DNA of 64,000 bases from RHKX01 sp963784885 (GCA_963784885.1 CAWATA010000003.1:186001-250000), one strand, 5' to 3'. Positions 28,536 to 37,908 are shown, counted from the stretch's first letter. The notes: generated by a model from the letters alone, not told the origin. Made by a program: numbers and translations.

Positions 28536-29666
28536 CTAGGAATACACGTAGATCGGATCCCCGATGTCAATCCAGTTGTAGATGTGGACCGAGTCGGGGA
28601 TCGGGTTCCGCAGGCAGCCGTGGCTGGCCGGGTAGGTCGGCACCGAGTGGTAGCCGTGGGTCGCGTATCCGCGGACGAAGTAGACCGAGTAGTACATGCC
28701 GAGGCTGTTGTAGCCCGGGTCCTTGCGGTAGAAGCGGAACTTGCCCCTGATCGTCGGCGTCGCCGGGGCCCCTGAGGAGATCGTGTAGATCTCGTCCACC
28801 TTGCCGTTCTTGGCGAGGACCATCACCTGGCGGGAGAGGTCGGCCTCGACGTGCTTGCCGGCGCCCGGATACTTGAGCTTGAAGCCGCCCTTGCCCCGCG
28901 CCAGCTTCTTGAAGATCTTTCCGGTCGCCTTCTCCTTACGGGCCATGTTGTTGACCTTGCGGTAGGCGAGCACCGCCCTGCCGGTGGCGGAGCTGTACTT
29001 CGACCCCTTGCTGGACACGAAGCCGAGCTCGTTGAGCAGGTCGTTGAGCGCGGACACCGGGGAGCCGCGGTCGCCCTCTTTGAGGTTCGGGTAGCGGATC
29101 CTGAAGTTGCGGCTCGAGGTCTTCGAGCTCGCCCAGTCCTTGCCCTTGTGGAGGATCGCCTGGACGCGGTACATGCCCGGCGCGATCATCTTCCGCGACC
29201 AGTGGAACTGGCCGAGCGCCGAGCCCTTGCCCTTGCCCCGGACCTTGACGGTCTCGCGCTTGACGGTCTTCTTGCCGCGGTAGAGGACGACGGTCACCTT
29301 CTGGCCGACGCGGAACTGCCGCACGGTCCCGGCGACCTTGACGCGCTCGCCGGCGGTCACCCTGCCCCTGCGGATGCCCTTCAGCCTGACCTTGGTCGTC
29401 GTCGGCTGGAGCGCGGGCGCGCCCTCCTTCGCCTCCGAGCGACGGGCGGCGGCGGCGGCCGGTGCGGCCGGACCGGCGTCTTCGGGGCCGGCCGCCGGGC
29501 CCTCGAGCGCCGGCTCGGCCGGCGCGATCGTCGTCGTCGCGGCTGTCTCTCCGGCGGGGCCGCTCGCCGCGGTCTGATCCTGGGCCGACGAAGCGGCGAC
29601 GAGCACCGCAAGCGAGAGGACGAGAGAGAGGACGAGGACGGATCGAAGACGCATTCCCTGGCTCAT
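28536..29666 (-). CDS. L,D-transpeptidase (YkuD) with peptidoglycan-binding domain
   Basis: A 376-residue secreted or anchored enzyme. A signal peptide (VLVLSLVLSLAVLVAAS) is followed by an Ala/Pro-rich stretch and an Ig-like basic domain (VRLKGIRRGRVTAGERVKVA). A peptidoglycan-binding module comes next (GDRGSPVSALNDLLNELGFV), then the YkuD catalytic domain with HGYHSVPTYPASHGCLRNP containing the active cysteine. Such enzymes make 3-3 cross-links in peptidoglycan or attach proteins to it. It lies in a row with the CPBP protease upstream and pyrE downstream. Confidence 0.92.
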   Translation of the reverse strand: MSQGMRLRSVLVLSLVLSLAVLVAASSAQDQTAASGPAGETAATTTIAPAEPALEGPAAGPEDAGPAAPAAAAARRSEAKEGAPALQPTTTKVRLKGIRRGRVTAGERVKVAGTVRQFRVGQKVTVVLYRGKKTVKRETVKVRGKGKGSALGQFHWSRKMIAPGMYRVQAILHKGKDWASSKTSSRNFRIRYPNLKEGDRGSPVSALNDLLNELGFVSSKGSKYSSATGRAVLAYRKVNNMARKEKATGKIFKKLARGKGGFKLKYPGAGKHVEADLSRQVMVLAKNGKVDEIYTISSGAPATPTIRGKFRFYRKDPGYNSLGMYYSVYFVRGYATHGYHSVPTYPASHGCLRNPIPDSVHIYNWIDIGDPIYVYS

Positions 29667-29712
29667 TGCGGCCGGATTGTAGGGGGCCGGACGGCCGATC
29701 TGGCGGGGTGCG

Positions 29713-30600
29713 TCAGACGGTGTCGGTGACGAGCAGGACGAAGGCGATCGTGTTGTTGATCACGTGCGCGAAGACGGGCGCCCAGAGGGTGCCGCTGCGT
29801 TCGTAGAGCCAGGCGAGGATGACCCCGAAGACAGCGAGCTGGACGGCGACCCCGATGTTGCCCGCACCGAGGTGCAGCGAGCCCCAGACGACCGCCGAGA
29901 TGACGGCCGCGGGCCAGATCGACATCGACCGGCGCAGGCCGCCGAACATGAAGCCGCGGAAGAAAAGCTCCTCCGAGAGCGGAGCGGCGATGACGATCAA
30001 GAACGCCGCGACTGCGACGCTTCCGAGCTCGTCCTTGTTCGTGCCGAGCTCGCGGGTGACGTCCTTCTGGTCGGGTTGAAGCAGCGGCGTCAGGATGCCG
30101 GCCATGACGATGTAGGCGACCCACGCGAGCACGGCCAGACCGAGCGCCCCGAGCGCCACCCGCGGGCCGAGCCCGAGCTCGCCGAAGGCCTGCTTCAGCT
30201 TCCCCCTCGCGTCGAAGAACGCGAACCCGAGCGCAGTTCCGATCAGGCTGAGCGCGACGGCGAGCTGCGCGGCGTTGCGGGCTGCCGGCGAGTCGAGTTG
30301 GGGGTCGAAGATCGCGACGATTATCGTCCCGGTCAGCATCGCCCCGGCGGCGATCAGGACGCCGAGGGCGACCATTCCGCCGCCCCAGCCGACCTCGGGC
30401 AGGCCGGCGTAGCGCGTCAGGAACCGGCCGCCCTCGGCGGCGCGGTCGGGGTCCTCGCCGAGCGGTGGCGGGGTCGACGGCGTCGATTCCTCCTCCCGGG
30501 GCGCCGGGGGCGGGGCGGAGGGACGCCCGCCGGTGCCGGAGGGAGGCGGCGTCGATCCCACGCCGGGCTGCTCGGGGTCGCCGCCCCGCTCGTCGCTCAT
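29713..30600 (-). CDS. CPBP family intramembrane metalloprotease
   Basis: A Pro/Glu-rich cytoplasmic N-terminus of about 75 residues is followed by about seven hydrophobic helices. The CPBP/Abi motifs are present: APLSEELFFRGFMFGG (EExxxR), SLHLGAG and PVFAHVINN. Members act as CAAX-type proteases or in immunity to bacteriocins; the bacterial substrate is unknown. ATG 30600 overlaps the TGA of the HAD gene (ATGA). It is probably in one operon with the HAD hydrolase, L,D-transpeptidase and pyrE. Confidence 0.88.
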   Translation of the reverse strand: MSDERGGDPEQPGVGSTPPPSGTGGRPSAPPPAPREEESTPSTPPPLGEDPDRAAEGGRFLTRYAGLPEVGWGGGMVALGVLIAAGAMLTGTIIVAIFDPQLDSPAARNAAQLAVALSLIGTALGFAFFDARGKLKQAFGELGLGPRVALGALGLAVLAWVAYIVMAGILTPLLQPDQKDVTRELGTNKDELGSVAVAAFLIVIAAPLSEELFFRGFMFGGLRRSMSIWPAAVISAVVWGSLHLGAGNIGVAVQLAVFGVILAWLYERSGTLWAPVFAHVINNTIAFVLLVTDTV

Positions 30601-31244
30601 CGCCCGCTCAGCTTCAGCCGCTCGACCATCTCGGCGAGCGAGGATACGTCGGCGCCGCCCCCGCGGTCGATCCTGAGCACTTCGATGCCGGCCGCTCGGG
30701 CTCCCTCGACGTCCTCGTCGCTGTCGCCGACGTGGATCGCCTCGGCGGCGTCGCAGCCGGCGACCGCAAGGCCCGCGGCGAAGATCGCCGGGTCGGGCTT
30801 CCGGGCTCCGGTGGCCGCAGATGTGACGACGCCGTCCAGCGCGGGCGCCAGCCCGATCCGCTCCAGGACCGCGCCGAGCTGGTAGTCCCAGTTCGAGACG
30901 CAGACGATCCGCATCCCGCGCTCGCGCATCGTGGCGAGCGCGGGCTCGGCATCGGCGTAGGCCTCGAAGCGGATCGCATCCATCATCGCGGTGACCCCCA
31001 CTTCGCGACCGAGGCCGGAGGAGAGGATCGCCGCCGCCTCCTCGCGCAGAGTCGCCAGCGAGGCCGCGTCTCGCCCACGCTCGGAGTTGGCCGCGTAGAA
31101 GCGCATCTCGGCCTCGAAGGCGGCGCGCACGCGCTCCGGGGGAAGGCCGCCGACGATGGCGTCGCCGAGGTGCTTCCACGGCGGCAGCAGCCGGACCATG
31201 GTGCCGAGAGCGTCGATCAGGCAGGCGCGGTGGGGGGCGGGCAC
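30597..31244 (-). CDS. HAD-IA family hydrolase
   Basis: This is a 215-residue hydrolase starting at GTG 31244. Motif I is ACLIDALGTMVRL, where the second aspartate of DxDGT is replaced by Leu. Motif II is IVCVSNWDYQL, motif III the lysine in ARKPDPAIF, and motif IV HVGDSDEDVEGARAAGI. The DALGT form is known in some HAD-IA proteins, but loss of the second Asp usually shifts activity away from phosphatase, so the reaction is uncertain. It is divergent from the mannosyltransferase, with a 21-base gap between the starts. Confidence 0.82.
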   Translation of the reverse strand: MPAPHRACLIDALGTMVRLLPPWKHLGDAIVGGLPPERVRAAFEAEMRFYAANSERGRDAASLATLREEAAAILSSGLGREVGVTAMMDAIRFEAYADAEPALATMRERGMRIVCVSNWDYQLGAVLERIGLAPALDGVVTSAATGARKPDPAIFAAGLAVAGCDAAEAIHVGDSDEDVEGARAAGIEVLRIDRGGGADVSSLAEMVERLKLSGR

Positions 31245-31265
31245 GAATACATTCTCACCGAGCGG

Positions 31266-32594
31266 ATGGAGGAGACCCCGATCAGCGCAGAGACGGCCGC
31301 CGCTCCCGCGCGCCGGCGGCTCGTCGCCCGCCTCGCGGCCACCGGGCTCGTCGCCGTCTCGCTGCCGCTGGCGACGCCGTCGTTCACGGAGTTCGTCCCC
31401 GGCTTCTCCGCATTCGCCGACGGCTCGCGCTACGCGGAGGACGACTGGGCCGGCGGCGTTCTCAGCCTGTTCAGCGACGGGTTCGTGTCGCGCCCGGCGT
31501 TGTACCTCTGCCTGCTCTGGCTGGCGATCGCGATCTGGGTCGTCCTGCTCGCGTACGCCCGCGACCTCGGTCTGCGCTGGACGGCGTGGACGGTGGGGAT
31601 CCTGCTGTCGCTCTTCGTCCTCGCCCCGCCGCTGCTCTCGCTCGATCTCTTCAGCTACATCGCCTACGCGCGGCTTGCGACCGAGCACGGCCTCAACCCC
31701 TACGAGTTCGCGCCCGCCGCGATCCCGTTCGACGATGCCGCCGCCCGCGTCGTCGACTACCGCGATGCGGTCTCCGTCTACGGCCCGCTCTTCACGCTCG
31801 GGACCTATCCACTCGGCCTGATCGGCGTCCCGTTCGCGCTCTGGTCGCTGAAGTTGATCGCCGGCCTGTCGGTGGCCGCGATCGCCGCGATCGTCGCCCG
31901 CCTCGCGCGGCTGCGCGGGATCGACCCGGCCGCCGCCGTCGCGTTCGTCGCGCTCAACCCGATCGTCCTCGTCCAGCTCGTCGGCGGCGGCCACAACGAC
32001 GCCTTGGTGGCCGCGATCGCGATGGCGGCCGTCGCGGCCGGCCTCGCTGCCCGCCCGCTCACGGCCGGCGCCGGCTTCGTCCTCGCGGCGGCGGTCAAGA
32101 TCTCCGGGGCCATCTACGCGCCGTTCGCGATCGTCGGCACCAGCGGGACGGGGCAGCGCGGTCGGCTGATCGCCGGGATCGCAGTCGCACTCGTCCTCAT
32201 CGGGGCGATCTCGCTTGCCGTGTTCGGCTCGCACGTGACTGAGGCGCTCAGCGTCGCGGGCGGCAACCAGGGGCAGATCAGCCGCTGGAGCGTGCCGTCG
32301 GTGCTCTCGCGGGGAACCGGCATCGACGTCGACGCCGTCAGGGTCGTGGGTGTGGCCGCCTTCGGCCTCGCGGTCGCCTGGTTGCTCGTGGCGGTGGCTC
32401 GCGGGTTCGACTGGGTCCGCGCCGCCGGCTGGGCGAGCTTCGGCGTCCTCGTCGCGTCCGCCTATGTCGTGCCCTGGTATCTGATCTGGCTCCTGCCGGT
32501 GGCGGCGATCTCGCGCGACCGGGCGCTGATCGGTGCGACCATCCTGCTGACCGTGTTTCAGGCGATCAACGGCATCCCGGGAGTCTCGCTTTGA
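31266..32594 (+). CDS. Polyprenol-phosphate-mannose-dependent mannosyltransferase (MptB-like)
   Basis: A 442-residue polytopic protein with about 12 helices. The GT-C signature LDLFSYIAYARLATEHGLNP in an early loop and SVYGPLFTLGTYPLG are typical of the MptA/MptB family, which adds alpha-1,6-mannose from polyprenol-phosphomannose to lipoglycans. VPWYLIWLLPVAA near the end is also conserved. ATG 31266 starts a short cytoplasmic tail before the first helix. It overlaps thiL by four bases (TTGA). Confidence 0.82.
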   Translation: MEETPISAETAAAPARRRLVARLAATGLVAVSLPLATPSFTEFVPGFSAFADGSRYAEDDWAGGVLSLFSDGFVSRPALYLCLLWLAIAIWVVLLAYARDLGLRWTAWTVGILLSLFVLAPPLLSLDLFSYIAYARLATEHGLNPYEFAPAAIPFDDAAARVVDYRDAVSVYGPLFTLGTYPLGLIGVPFALWSLKLIAGLSVAAIAAIVARLARLRGIDPAAAVAFVALNPIVLVQLVGGGHNDALVAAIAMAAVAAGLAARPLTAGAGFVLAAAVKISGAIYAPFAIVGTSGTGQRGRLIAGIAVALVLIGAISLAVFGSHVTEALSVAGGNQGQISRWSVPSVLSRGTGIDVDAVRVVGVAAFGLAVAWLLVAVARGFDWVRAAGWASFGVLVASAYVVPWYLIWLLPVAAISRDRALIGATILLTVFQAINGIPGVSL

Positions 32595-33613
32595 GCGAGC
32601 CGCGCATGCGCAGCTCGCCCGAGTTCGACCTGATCGCCGCGATCCGTGACCGGCTGGGCGGGAGCGCCGCCCGGCCCGGGGTCCGGATCGGCATCGGCGA
32701 TGACGCGGCGGTGGTGGAGGAGCCCGGCGGAGGGGGCCGGGCGGTGAGCATCGATGCGATCGTCGACGGCGTCGCCTTCCGGCGCAGCTGGTGCCCACCG
32801 CGGGCGATCGGGCGGAAGGCGGCCGGGGCCGCGCTCAGCGACCTCGCGGCGATGGGCGCCGAGCCGTCCGAGCTGTACGTATGGGTCGGGCTCCCGGAGG
32901 ACTTCTCCCGCGACGACGCGCTCGAGCTCTGCGACGGCCTCGCCGACCTCGCGCAGCTGTCGGGGGCGGCGCTGCTCGGTGGCGACATCACCGCCTCGCC
33001 GGTCCTGTCGGTGGCGGTGACGGCGATCGGCCGGACCGCCGAGGCCGGAGCGATGGTCGGCCGCGCGGGCGCCGAGCCGGGGGACGCGGTCTGCGTGACC
33101 GGCTCGCTCGGCGGGGCAGCGGCCGGGCTGATGCTGCTCGAGCATCCCGAGCTCGCCGCCTCGATCCCGGTTGCCGCCGCGGATGCCGCGCGCCGGCGGC
33201 AGCTCGGGCCGCGCCCGCAGCTCGCCGCCGGGCGAGCGCTCGCTGCGTCGGGGGCGGCGGCGATGATCGACGTCTCCGACGGGATCGGGGCCGACGCCGA
33301 GCACCTCGCGGCGGCGTCGGGCGTCGGGATCGAGATCGAGGTCGACCGCGTTCCGGTCGCGGCCGGTGTGGCCGAGGTCGGAGAGGCGAGCGGCCGCGAC
33401 CCGACGGAGCTGGCCCTCGCGGGCGGCGAGGACTACGAGCTGCTCTGTGCGATCCCGAGGGCACGGCTCGCCGAGTGCGTGAGCGCGGTCGCGTCGTCGG
33501 ACGGCGAGCTGACCGAGATCGGCCGGGTCCTTCCCGGCGCGGCGGTCCGGCTCAGACTTCCCGGGGGACGTTCAGTTCGCCCAGGAGGCCACGACCATTT
33601 CCGCGGCCGCTGA
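32591..33613 (+). CDS. thiL: Thiamine-monophosphate kinase
   Basis: This phosphorylates thiamine monophosphate to thiamine diphosphate. Conserved elements are EFDLIAAIRDRLG, the metal-binding GIGDDAAVVE, SIDAIVDGVAFRRSW, AAGAALSDLAAMGAEP, LLGGDITASP, MIDVSDGIGADAEHLA and LAGGEDYELL. TTG 32591 overlaps the previous stop; ATG 32606 is an alternative. About 60 bases at the 3' end overlap an antisense FlgM-like ORF. Confidence 0.92.
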   Translation: MSEPRMRSSPEFDLIAAIRDRLGGSAARPGVRIGIGDDAAVVEEPGGGGRAVSIDAIVDGVAFRRSWCPPRAIGRKAAGAALSDLAAMGAEPSELYVWVGLPEDFSRDDALELCDGLADLAQLSGAALLGGDITASPVLSVAVTAIGRTAEAGAMVGRAGAEPGDAVCVTGSLGGAAAGLMLLEHPELAASIPVAAADAARRRQLGPRPQLAAGRALAASGAAAMIDVSDGIGADAEHLAAASGVGIEIEVDRVPVAAGVAEVGEASGRDPTELALAGGEDYELLCAIPRARLAECVSAVASSDGELTEIGRVLPGAAVRLRLPGGRSVRPGGHDHFRGR

Positions 33614-33743
33614 CGGGCTCGCGATTCTGGATCACGCCGATCCGCTCGAGAATGGCGACCGCGACGCGTTGCGAGTTGACCTCGTACTCGCCGCGGGTGA
33701 CCTGCTGCTGGACGTCTGCGAACTGTTCCGATGTGGCACGCAT
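33552..33743 (-). CDS. FlgM-like anti-sigma factor, small
   Basis: A 63-residue protein with RGEYEVNSQRVAVAILERIG in its middle, which resembles the sigma-binding C-terminal helix of FlgM (pattern G-Y-VD--RVA-AIL-R). The tail beyond the helix (VSGRGNGRGLLGELNVPREV) is unusual. No flagellar genes or sigma factor lie nearby. The 3' part overlaps the 3' end of thiL by 62 bases on the opposite strand. ATG 33743 is chosen because upstream in-frame sequence is low-complexity and unlike the family. Confidence 0.5.
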   Translation of the reverse strand: MRATSEQFADVQQQVTRGEYEVNSQRVAVAILERIGVIQNREPVSGRGNGRGLLGELNVPREV

Positions 33744-33897
33744 TGAACTGTTTCGTTCGCTTTCTGGTTCCGTGGAGGGTGGACCTGTACCGGCTCCATC
33801 GACCCTTGTGCGCCCCCCTTTAACCGCCTCGGACGAGCGTCCAGGAAGTCGTCCAGAACCGCGTCCAGATGCGGATTGCGGGCCTGAGGGCCAGCCC

Positions 33898-35670
33898 CTA
33901 CTCGTGGCGCCGGACCGCCGGGGGGCGCGCCCCCAGGGCCCCCCGTCCGGCATGGCTGCCGGCCCCCCTGATGCTCCCCCGGGGACCGATCGGCGGCGGC
34001 GTCCTCGCGTCCCCGCCGGCGGACGAAACGACGGCGATCAGCCCGCCGAGGACGCCGCACCAGAGGAGGCCGAGCAGAAAGCCGATCTGGTGGTCGGCGA
34101 CCTGCAGCAGCAGATGCCACGGGGCGCTGAGGCCGAGCTCGAGCTGGGCGGCCCAGGTCCCGAACGCGAGTACCGCGGGCACCAGGGATACGAGCGCGGC
34201 GACCCCGAGCACGATCGCGCGGGGCGGACCGGCGGCCCGGGCGGCGAGCAGCCAGATGTGCGCGGTCGGCGTCAGCAGCAGCGCCAGGTAGGGATTGATC
34301 AGCCAGATGCCGAGGACTGAGAGCCCGGTCAGCAATCCGGCCGCCGCCGCGAGCGTCTGCGGCTCGGCGTCGAGCGGCGTTCGCATCGGCCGGACCAGCA
34401 GGGCGGCGATCGCCACCGCGCCGGCCAGCACCGCGAACGCGACCGGGCCCGCGGCGCCGGCCGTGTAGAGGGCGGGGTCGTAGGGGAAGGGCGGGTCCGG
34501 GATCAGCCCGACGAATCCGAGCAGGTATGTGAGCAGCAGCGCCGTCAGCGGGATCAGCACCCGCTCGCCCGCCCAGAAGAGGGTCTTGCGGACCCGCCAG
34601 TCGTTGCGGTGCTCACGGAGCCAGGTGTCGCCTGCGGTCAGCAGCGGGGCGACGAGCAGTGCGACCGCGAGCAGCGAGAGCGTCCAGCCCGGGACGAGGT
34701 TGTCGCCGATCCGGATGTACTCGTCGGGGCCCTCGTCGACCGGCCCGTCGGTGTGATCGAGGGTGAGGATCAGCTCGAGCATCGTCGCCCCGGACGCGTC
34801 GAGCGTCTCCGACGAGATCGCCTTCGGTACGGCGTCGGCGGCGGGGATGGGTCGCTCTCCGTGGGCGCTGATCCCCAGTGCTTCGATCCCCGCCTGGCGC
34901 AACCGGACCTGCTCGCCGAGCCCGCCGGGGAACGCGAGGCGCGAGAGGCCGACCCAGGGACCGGGTGCCGGGTCACGCATCGCGAACTTCGCGGTGGCGA
35001 TGTCGCGGGCCGTCTGAACGAGCTGGGCCGAAGGGCTGTCCGGCCCCGAGCCGGCGCCGATGACGAACGGCGCCTCGGGCTCGGGCACCCCCGCCTGGGA
35101 GATCGCGAACGCCGACTCGACGCTCTCCGGGTCGGGAAGGCCGTCGATCAGCTGCTCGACACCGGTGGTGCTGTCGCCGCCGCCGACGGAGGCGAAGATC
35201 AGCGTCTTGTTGCGCCGGGATCGGCCGAGGTCGTCGGCGAGGCCGAGGAGGATCGCGGTGGACGACGCGCTCGTCGTCGCCCCCGTGCCCTCGGCGGCAT
35301 CGCGAGGGGCGAGGATGAGGATCGTCCGATCGGAGATCCCGGGCAGGGTGAGGATCACGTTCTCGAGCCTGATGTCCTCGCCGTCGAAGCTGGAGTCCGC
35401 CGTCTCGGTGGAGACCTGCCCTCCCTCGATCGCCGTGAAGCGTTCCTCGACGAGATCCGCCACCGCCCGGTCGCCGGCCGATCCGGGCGTCCGGTCGGGC
35501 GCCAGCGCGACGATCGAGCGTGCCGCGCGGGCGGCCTCGGAGCCGTCGAAGGTCGGCGTCGCGACCGGTGGCGGCAGCGGGTTCGGGGTCGGCTGGAACG
35601 AGAACATGACCACCGCCAGGGCGGCGACGGCCGGGAGCAGGGCTGCGCGATAGATCCTCGGGTCGAACAT
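33898..35670 (-). CDS. M28 peptidase-like pseudo-enzyme fused to a polytopic membrane domain
   Basis: A 590-residue protein. An N-terminal helix is followed by an extracytoplasmic domain (about residues 45-300) with the fold pattern of M28 aminopeptidases: TPGSAGDRAVADLVEERF, TILILAPRDAAEGTGAT, STAILLGLADDLGR and LIFASVGGGDS. The metal ligands expected in HxD, the following D, and EE positions are not visible. About nine membrane helices then follow. Similar M28-membrane fusions exist in actinobacteria. It starts only 29 bases from the divergent response regulator gene. Confidence 0.75.
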   Translation of the reverse strand: MFDPRIYRAALLPAVAALAVVMFSFQPTPNPLPPPVATPTFDGSEAARAARSIVALAPDRTPGSAGDRAVADLVEERFTAIEGGQVSTETADSSFDGEDIRLENVILTLPGISDRTILILAPRDAAEGTGATTSASSTAILLGLADDLGRSRRNKTLIFASVGGGDSTTGVEQLIDGLPDPESVESAFAISQAGVPEPEAPFVIGAGSGPDSPSAQLVQTARDIATAKFAMRDPAPGPWVGLSRLAFPGGLGEQVRLRQAGIEALGISAHGERPIPAADAVPKAISSETLDASGATMLELILTLDHTDGPVDEGPDEYIRIGDNLVPGWTLSLLAVALLVAPLLTAGDTWLREHRNDWRVRKTLFWAGERVLIPLTALLLTYLLGFVGLIPDPPFPYDPALYTAGAAGPVAFAVLAGAVAIAALLVRPMRTPLDAEPQTLAAAAGLLTGLSVLGIWLINPYLALLLTPTAHIWLLAARAAGPPRAIVLGVAALVSLVPAVLAFGTWAAQLELGLSAPWHLLLQVADHQIGFLLGLLWCGVLGGLIAVVSSAGGDARTPPPIGPRGSIRGAGSHAGRGALGARPPAVRRHE

Positions 35671-35699
35671 CGTTGCGGCGGTGAAACTAACCTTTCGGC

Positions 35700-36407
35700 A
35701 TGGCCGAAGCTTCGGCTCGCATCCTGCTCGTCGACGACGAGGAGTCGATTCAGACGCTTCTGGCGTATCCGCTCCGCAGGGAGGGGTACGAGGTCGTGGT
35801 CGCTCGAGATGGCCGCGAGGGCCTCGACGAGTTCGCCGCCGGGCGCTTCGACCTCGTCGTCCTGGACGTGATGATGCCGCGGATCGACGGCATCGAGGTC
35901 TGCCGCCGGCTGCGGGCCCGCAGCCAGGTTCCGATCATCATGCTCACCGCACGCGACGACGAGGTCGACAAGGTGCTGGGCCTCGAGATCGGCGCCGACG
36001 ACTACATCACCAAGCCTTTCAGCGTGCGGGAGTTCCGCAGTCGCGTGAAGGCGGCGCTGCGGCGCACGAGGATGTCCGGGGAAGAGCCCGTCGAGGGGCC
36101 GATCAGCGCCGGCGATCTGACCGTCGACCCGGCCCGCCGCCAGGTGACGGTCCGCGGCGAGCGGGTCGAGGTCACCTACGTCGAGTTCGAGCTGCTCGCG
36201 GCGCTGGCCCGCAGCCCCGGCCACGTCTTCGACCGGCAGGCGCTGCTCGAGCGGATCTGGGGCGACAGCACCTACCGCGACCCGCGGACGATCGACGTCC
36301 ACATCCGCCACCTTCGCGAGAAGATCGAGACGGAACCGCGGACGCCCGAGTACCTGCTGACCGTGCGCGGCGCCGGCTACAGGTTCCGCGACGAGGACGT
36401 GGTCTGA
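35700..36407 (+). CDS. OmpR-family response regulator
   Basis: A 235-residue regulator. The receiver domain (5-118) has acidic DDEE, the phosphoacceptor aspartate in LVVLDVMMPRIDGIE, and LTARDDEVDKVLGLEIGADD with the conserved KPF. The C-terminal winged helix (135-232) has VEVTYVEFELLAALARSPGH and DVHIRHLREKIE...VRGAGYRF. It pairs with the histidine kinase two bases downstream and probably controls the HtrA protease and other envelope genes. It lies 29 bases from the divergent membrane protein gene. Confidence 0.93.
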   Translation: MAEASARILLVDDEESIQTLLAYPLRREGYEVVVARDGREGLDEFAAGRFDLVVLDVMMPRIDGIEVCRRLRARSQVPIIMLTARDDEVDKVLGLEIGADDYITKPFSVREFRSRVKAALRRTRMSGEEPVEGPISAGDLTVDPARRQVTVRGERVEVTYVEFELLAALARSPGHVFDRQALLERIWGDSTYRDPRTIDVHIRHLREKIETEPRTPEYLLTVRGAGYRFRDEDVV

Positions 36408-36408
36408 G

Positions 36409-37908
36409 GTGAACGCCCGCCCCCCGGTCACCCGGCTCGACAGCGTCCGGACCCGCCTCGTCCTCCTGTTCTTCGCGATCACCGCTACGGCGATCGGGTT
36501 CGTCTATCTGTACGTCGTCCCGCAGCTCAGCTCCCGGCTCGAGTCCGAACGCCTCGACCGCCTCGAGCAGCAGGGGACGGAGGAGCTCGACCGGCTCCGG
36601 TCCGCCGCCCGGCGGGGCCTCGAGCAGCGGGAGCTCTCGGGGCTCGTGCGCCGCACCGCCGCGAACGTGGACTCGCGGATCACGCTGCTCGGCATCCGCG
36701 AGGGCGAGCCCGCGTTCGTGATCGCCGACTCCGAGCTCGAGAGCGACGCGCTCGATCCCGAGTACCCGGCCGCGACCGGCGCCGCCGCCAGCAACGACGT
36801 CCGATCGGGGATCGAGACCGTCGCCGGGAGCCGGATCGGCGAGACGGCATTCCCCGTCTCCGGCGACCCGCCCGGGGGGGCGGGGAAGGCGCCCAGCGCC
36901 GAGGGCCCCGGCTGGGTGATCGTGCTCTCGACTCCGCTCGACGACGTCGAGGCGAACGTCGCGCTGATCCGCCGCCAGACGCTGATCGCCGGCGGCATCG
37001 CACTCGCCGCGTCGCTGCTGGCTGCGTTCATCGCCGCCGGCTATCACGCGCGACGCATCCGCAGGCTCGAGGAGGCCGCGGAGCGGGTGGCGCAGGGCGA
37101 CTTCAGCGTGCCGATCCCGGTCGGCGCGAACGACGAGCTCGGCCAGCTCGCCGAGACCCTCGACCAGATGCGGCGCCGCCTGCGCGGGCTCGAGACCGCG
37201 CGACGGGACTTCATCGCCAACGCCTCCCACGAGCTCCGGACCCCGATCGCGTCGCTCGGCGGATTCATCGAGCTGCTCGATGACGATCCCGAGCCCGACG
37301 CCGAGACGAGGCACGAGTTCGTGCGGACGATGCGCGGTCAGATCGAGCGGTTGACGAAGCTGTCGACGGACCTCCTCGATCTCTCGCGGCTCGACGCCGA
37401 CGCGCTGACGCTGCGGAGCGAGCAGTTCGATCTCGGCGCACTCGCGTCCGAGGTCGCAGCGGAGTTCGCGGCCGCAGCGGATCACCACGAGTCCCGCGTC
37501 CAGGTCGAGCCCGGTGGTCAGGAACCGCTTGCACAAGCCGATCACGCGAGGACGGCGCAGATCCTGCGTATCCTCATCGACAACGCGCTGAAGCACACCG
37601 CGCCCGGAACGGAGATCGCCATAGCCCCCGACTGCACCACCACCGAAGCCTGCCTGACCGTCTCCGACGACGGACCCGGAATCGATCCGCGCTCGCGGGA
37701 CCGGATCTTCGACCGCTTCTACACGGCGGACTCGGTGAGCGGCTCCGGCCTCGGGCTGGCGATCGCCCGCGAGCTGGCCCGCGCGATGGGCGGCGACGTC
37801 GTCCTCGTGCCGCGCCGCGGCCGCGGCGCCTCGTTCAGCTTGAGCCTGCCGGCGGCCGGCGCAACCAGCAGCACCGAGCTCGACGGCCCGCTGGGAGCAC
37901 CCGCGTGA
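36409..37908 (+). CDS. Sensor histidine kinase
   Basis: A 499-residue kinase. TM1 (LVLLFFAITATAIGFVYLYV), an extracytoplasmic sensor of about 130 residues, TM2 (IALAASLLAAFIAAGYHARR) and a HAMP domain come first. The dimerisation domain has the phosphorylated histidine in FIANASHELRTPIASLGGFI. The ATPase domain has LIDNALKHT (N box), VSDDGPGI (G1) and GSGLGLAIAREL (G2). The GTG start lies two bases after the response regulator stop. Its stop overlaps the GTG of the HtrA protease gene, so all three are co-expressed. Confidence 0.93.
   Translation: MNARPPVTRLDSVRTRLVLLFFAITATAIGFVYLYVVPQLSSRLESERLDRLEQQGTEELDRLRSAARRGLEQRELSGLVRRTAANVDSRITLLGIREGEPAFVIADSELESDALDPEYPAATGAAASNDVRSGIETVAGSRIGETAFPVSGDPPGGAGKAPSAEGPGWVIVLSTPLDDVEANVALIRRQTLIAGGIALAASLLAAFIAAGYHARRIRRLEEAAERVAQGDFSVPIPVGANDELGQLAETLDQMRRRLRGLETARRDFIANASHELRTPIASLGGFIELLDDDPEPDAETRHEFVRTMRGQIERLTKLSTDLLDLSRLDADALTLRSEQFDLGALASEVAAEFAAAADHHESRVQVEPGGQEPLAQADHARTAQILRILIDNALKHTAPGTEIAIAPDCTTTEACLTVSDDGPGIDPRSRDRIFDRFYTADSVSGSGLGLAIARELARAMGGDVVLVPRRGRGASFSLSLPAAGATSSTELDGPLGAPA

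Noticed and set aside
30597..32798. Open frame of 733 codons on the minus strand
   Set aside because: Only the last 215 codons (HAD hydrolase) are supported; the rest is antisense to the mannosyltransferase gene.
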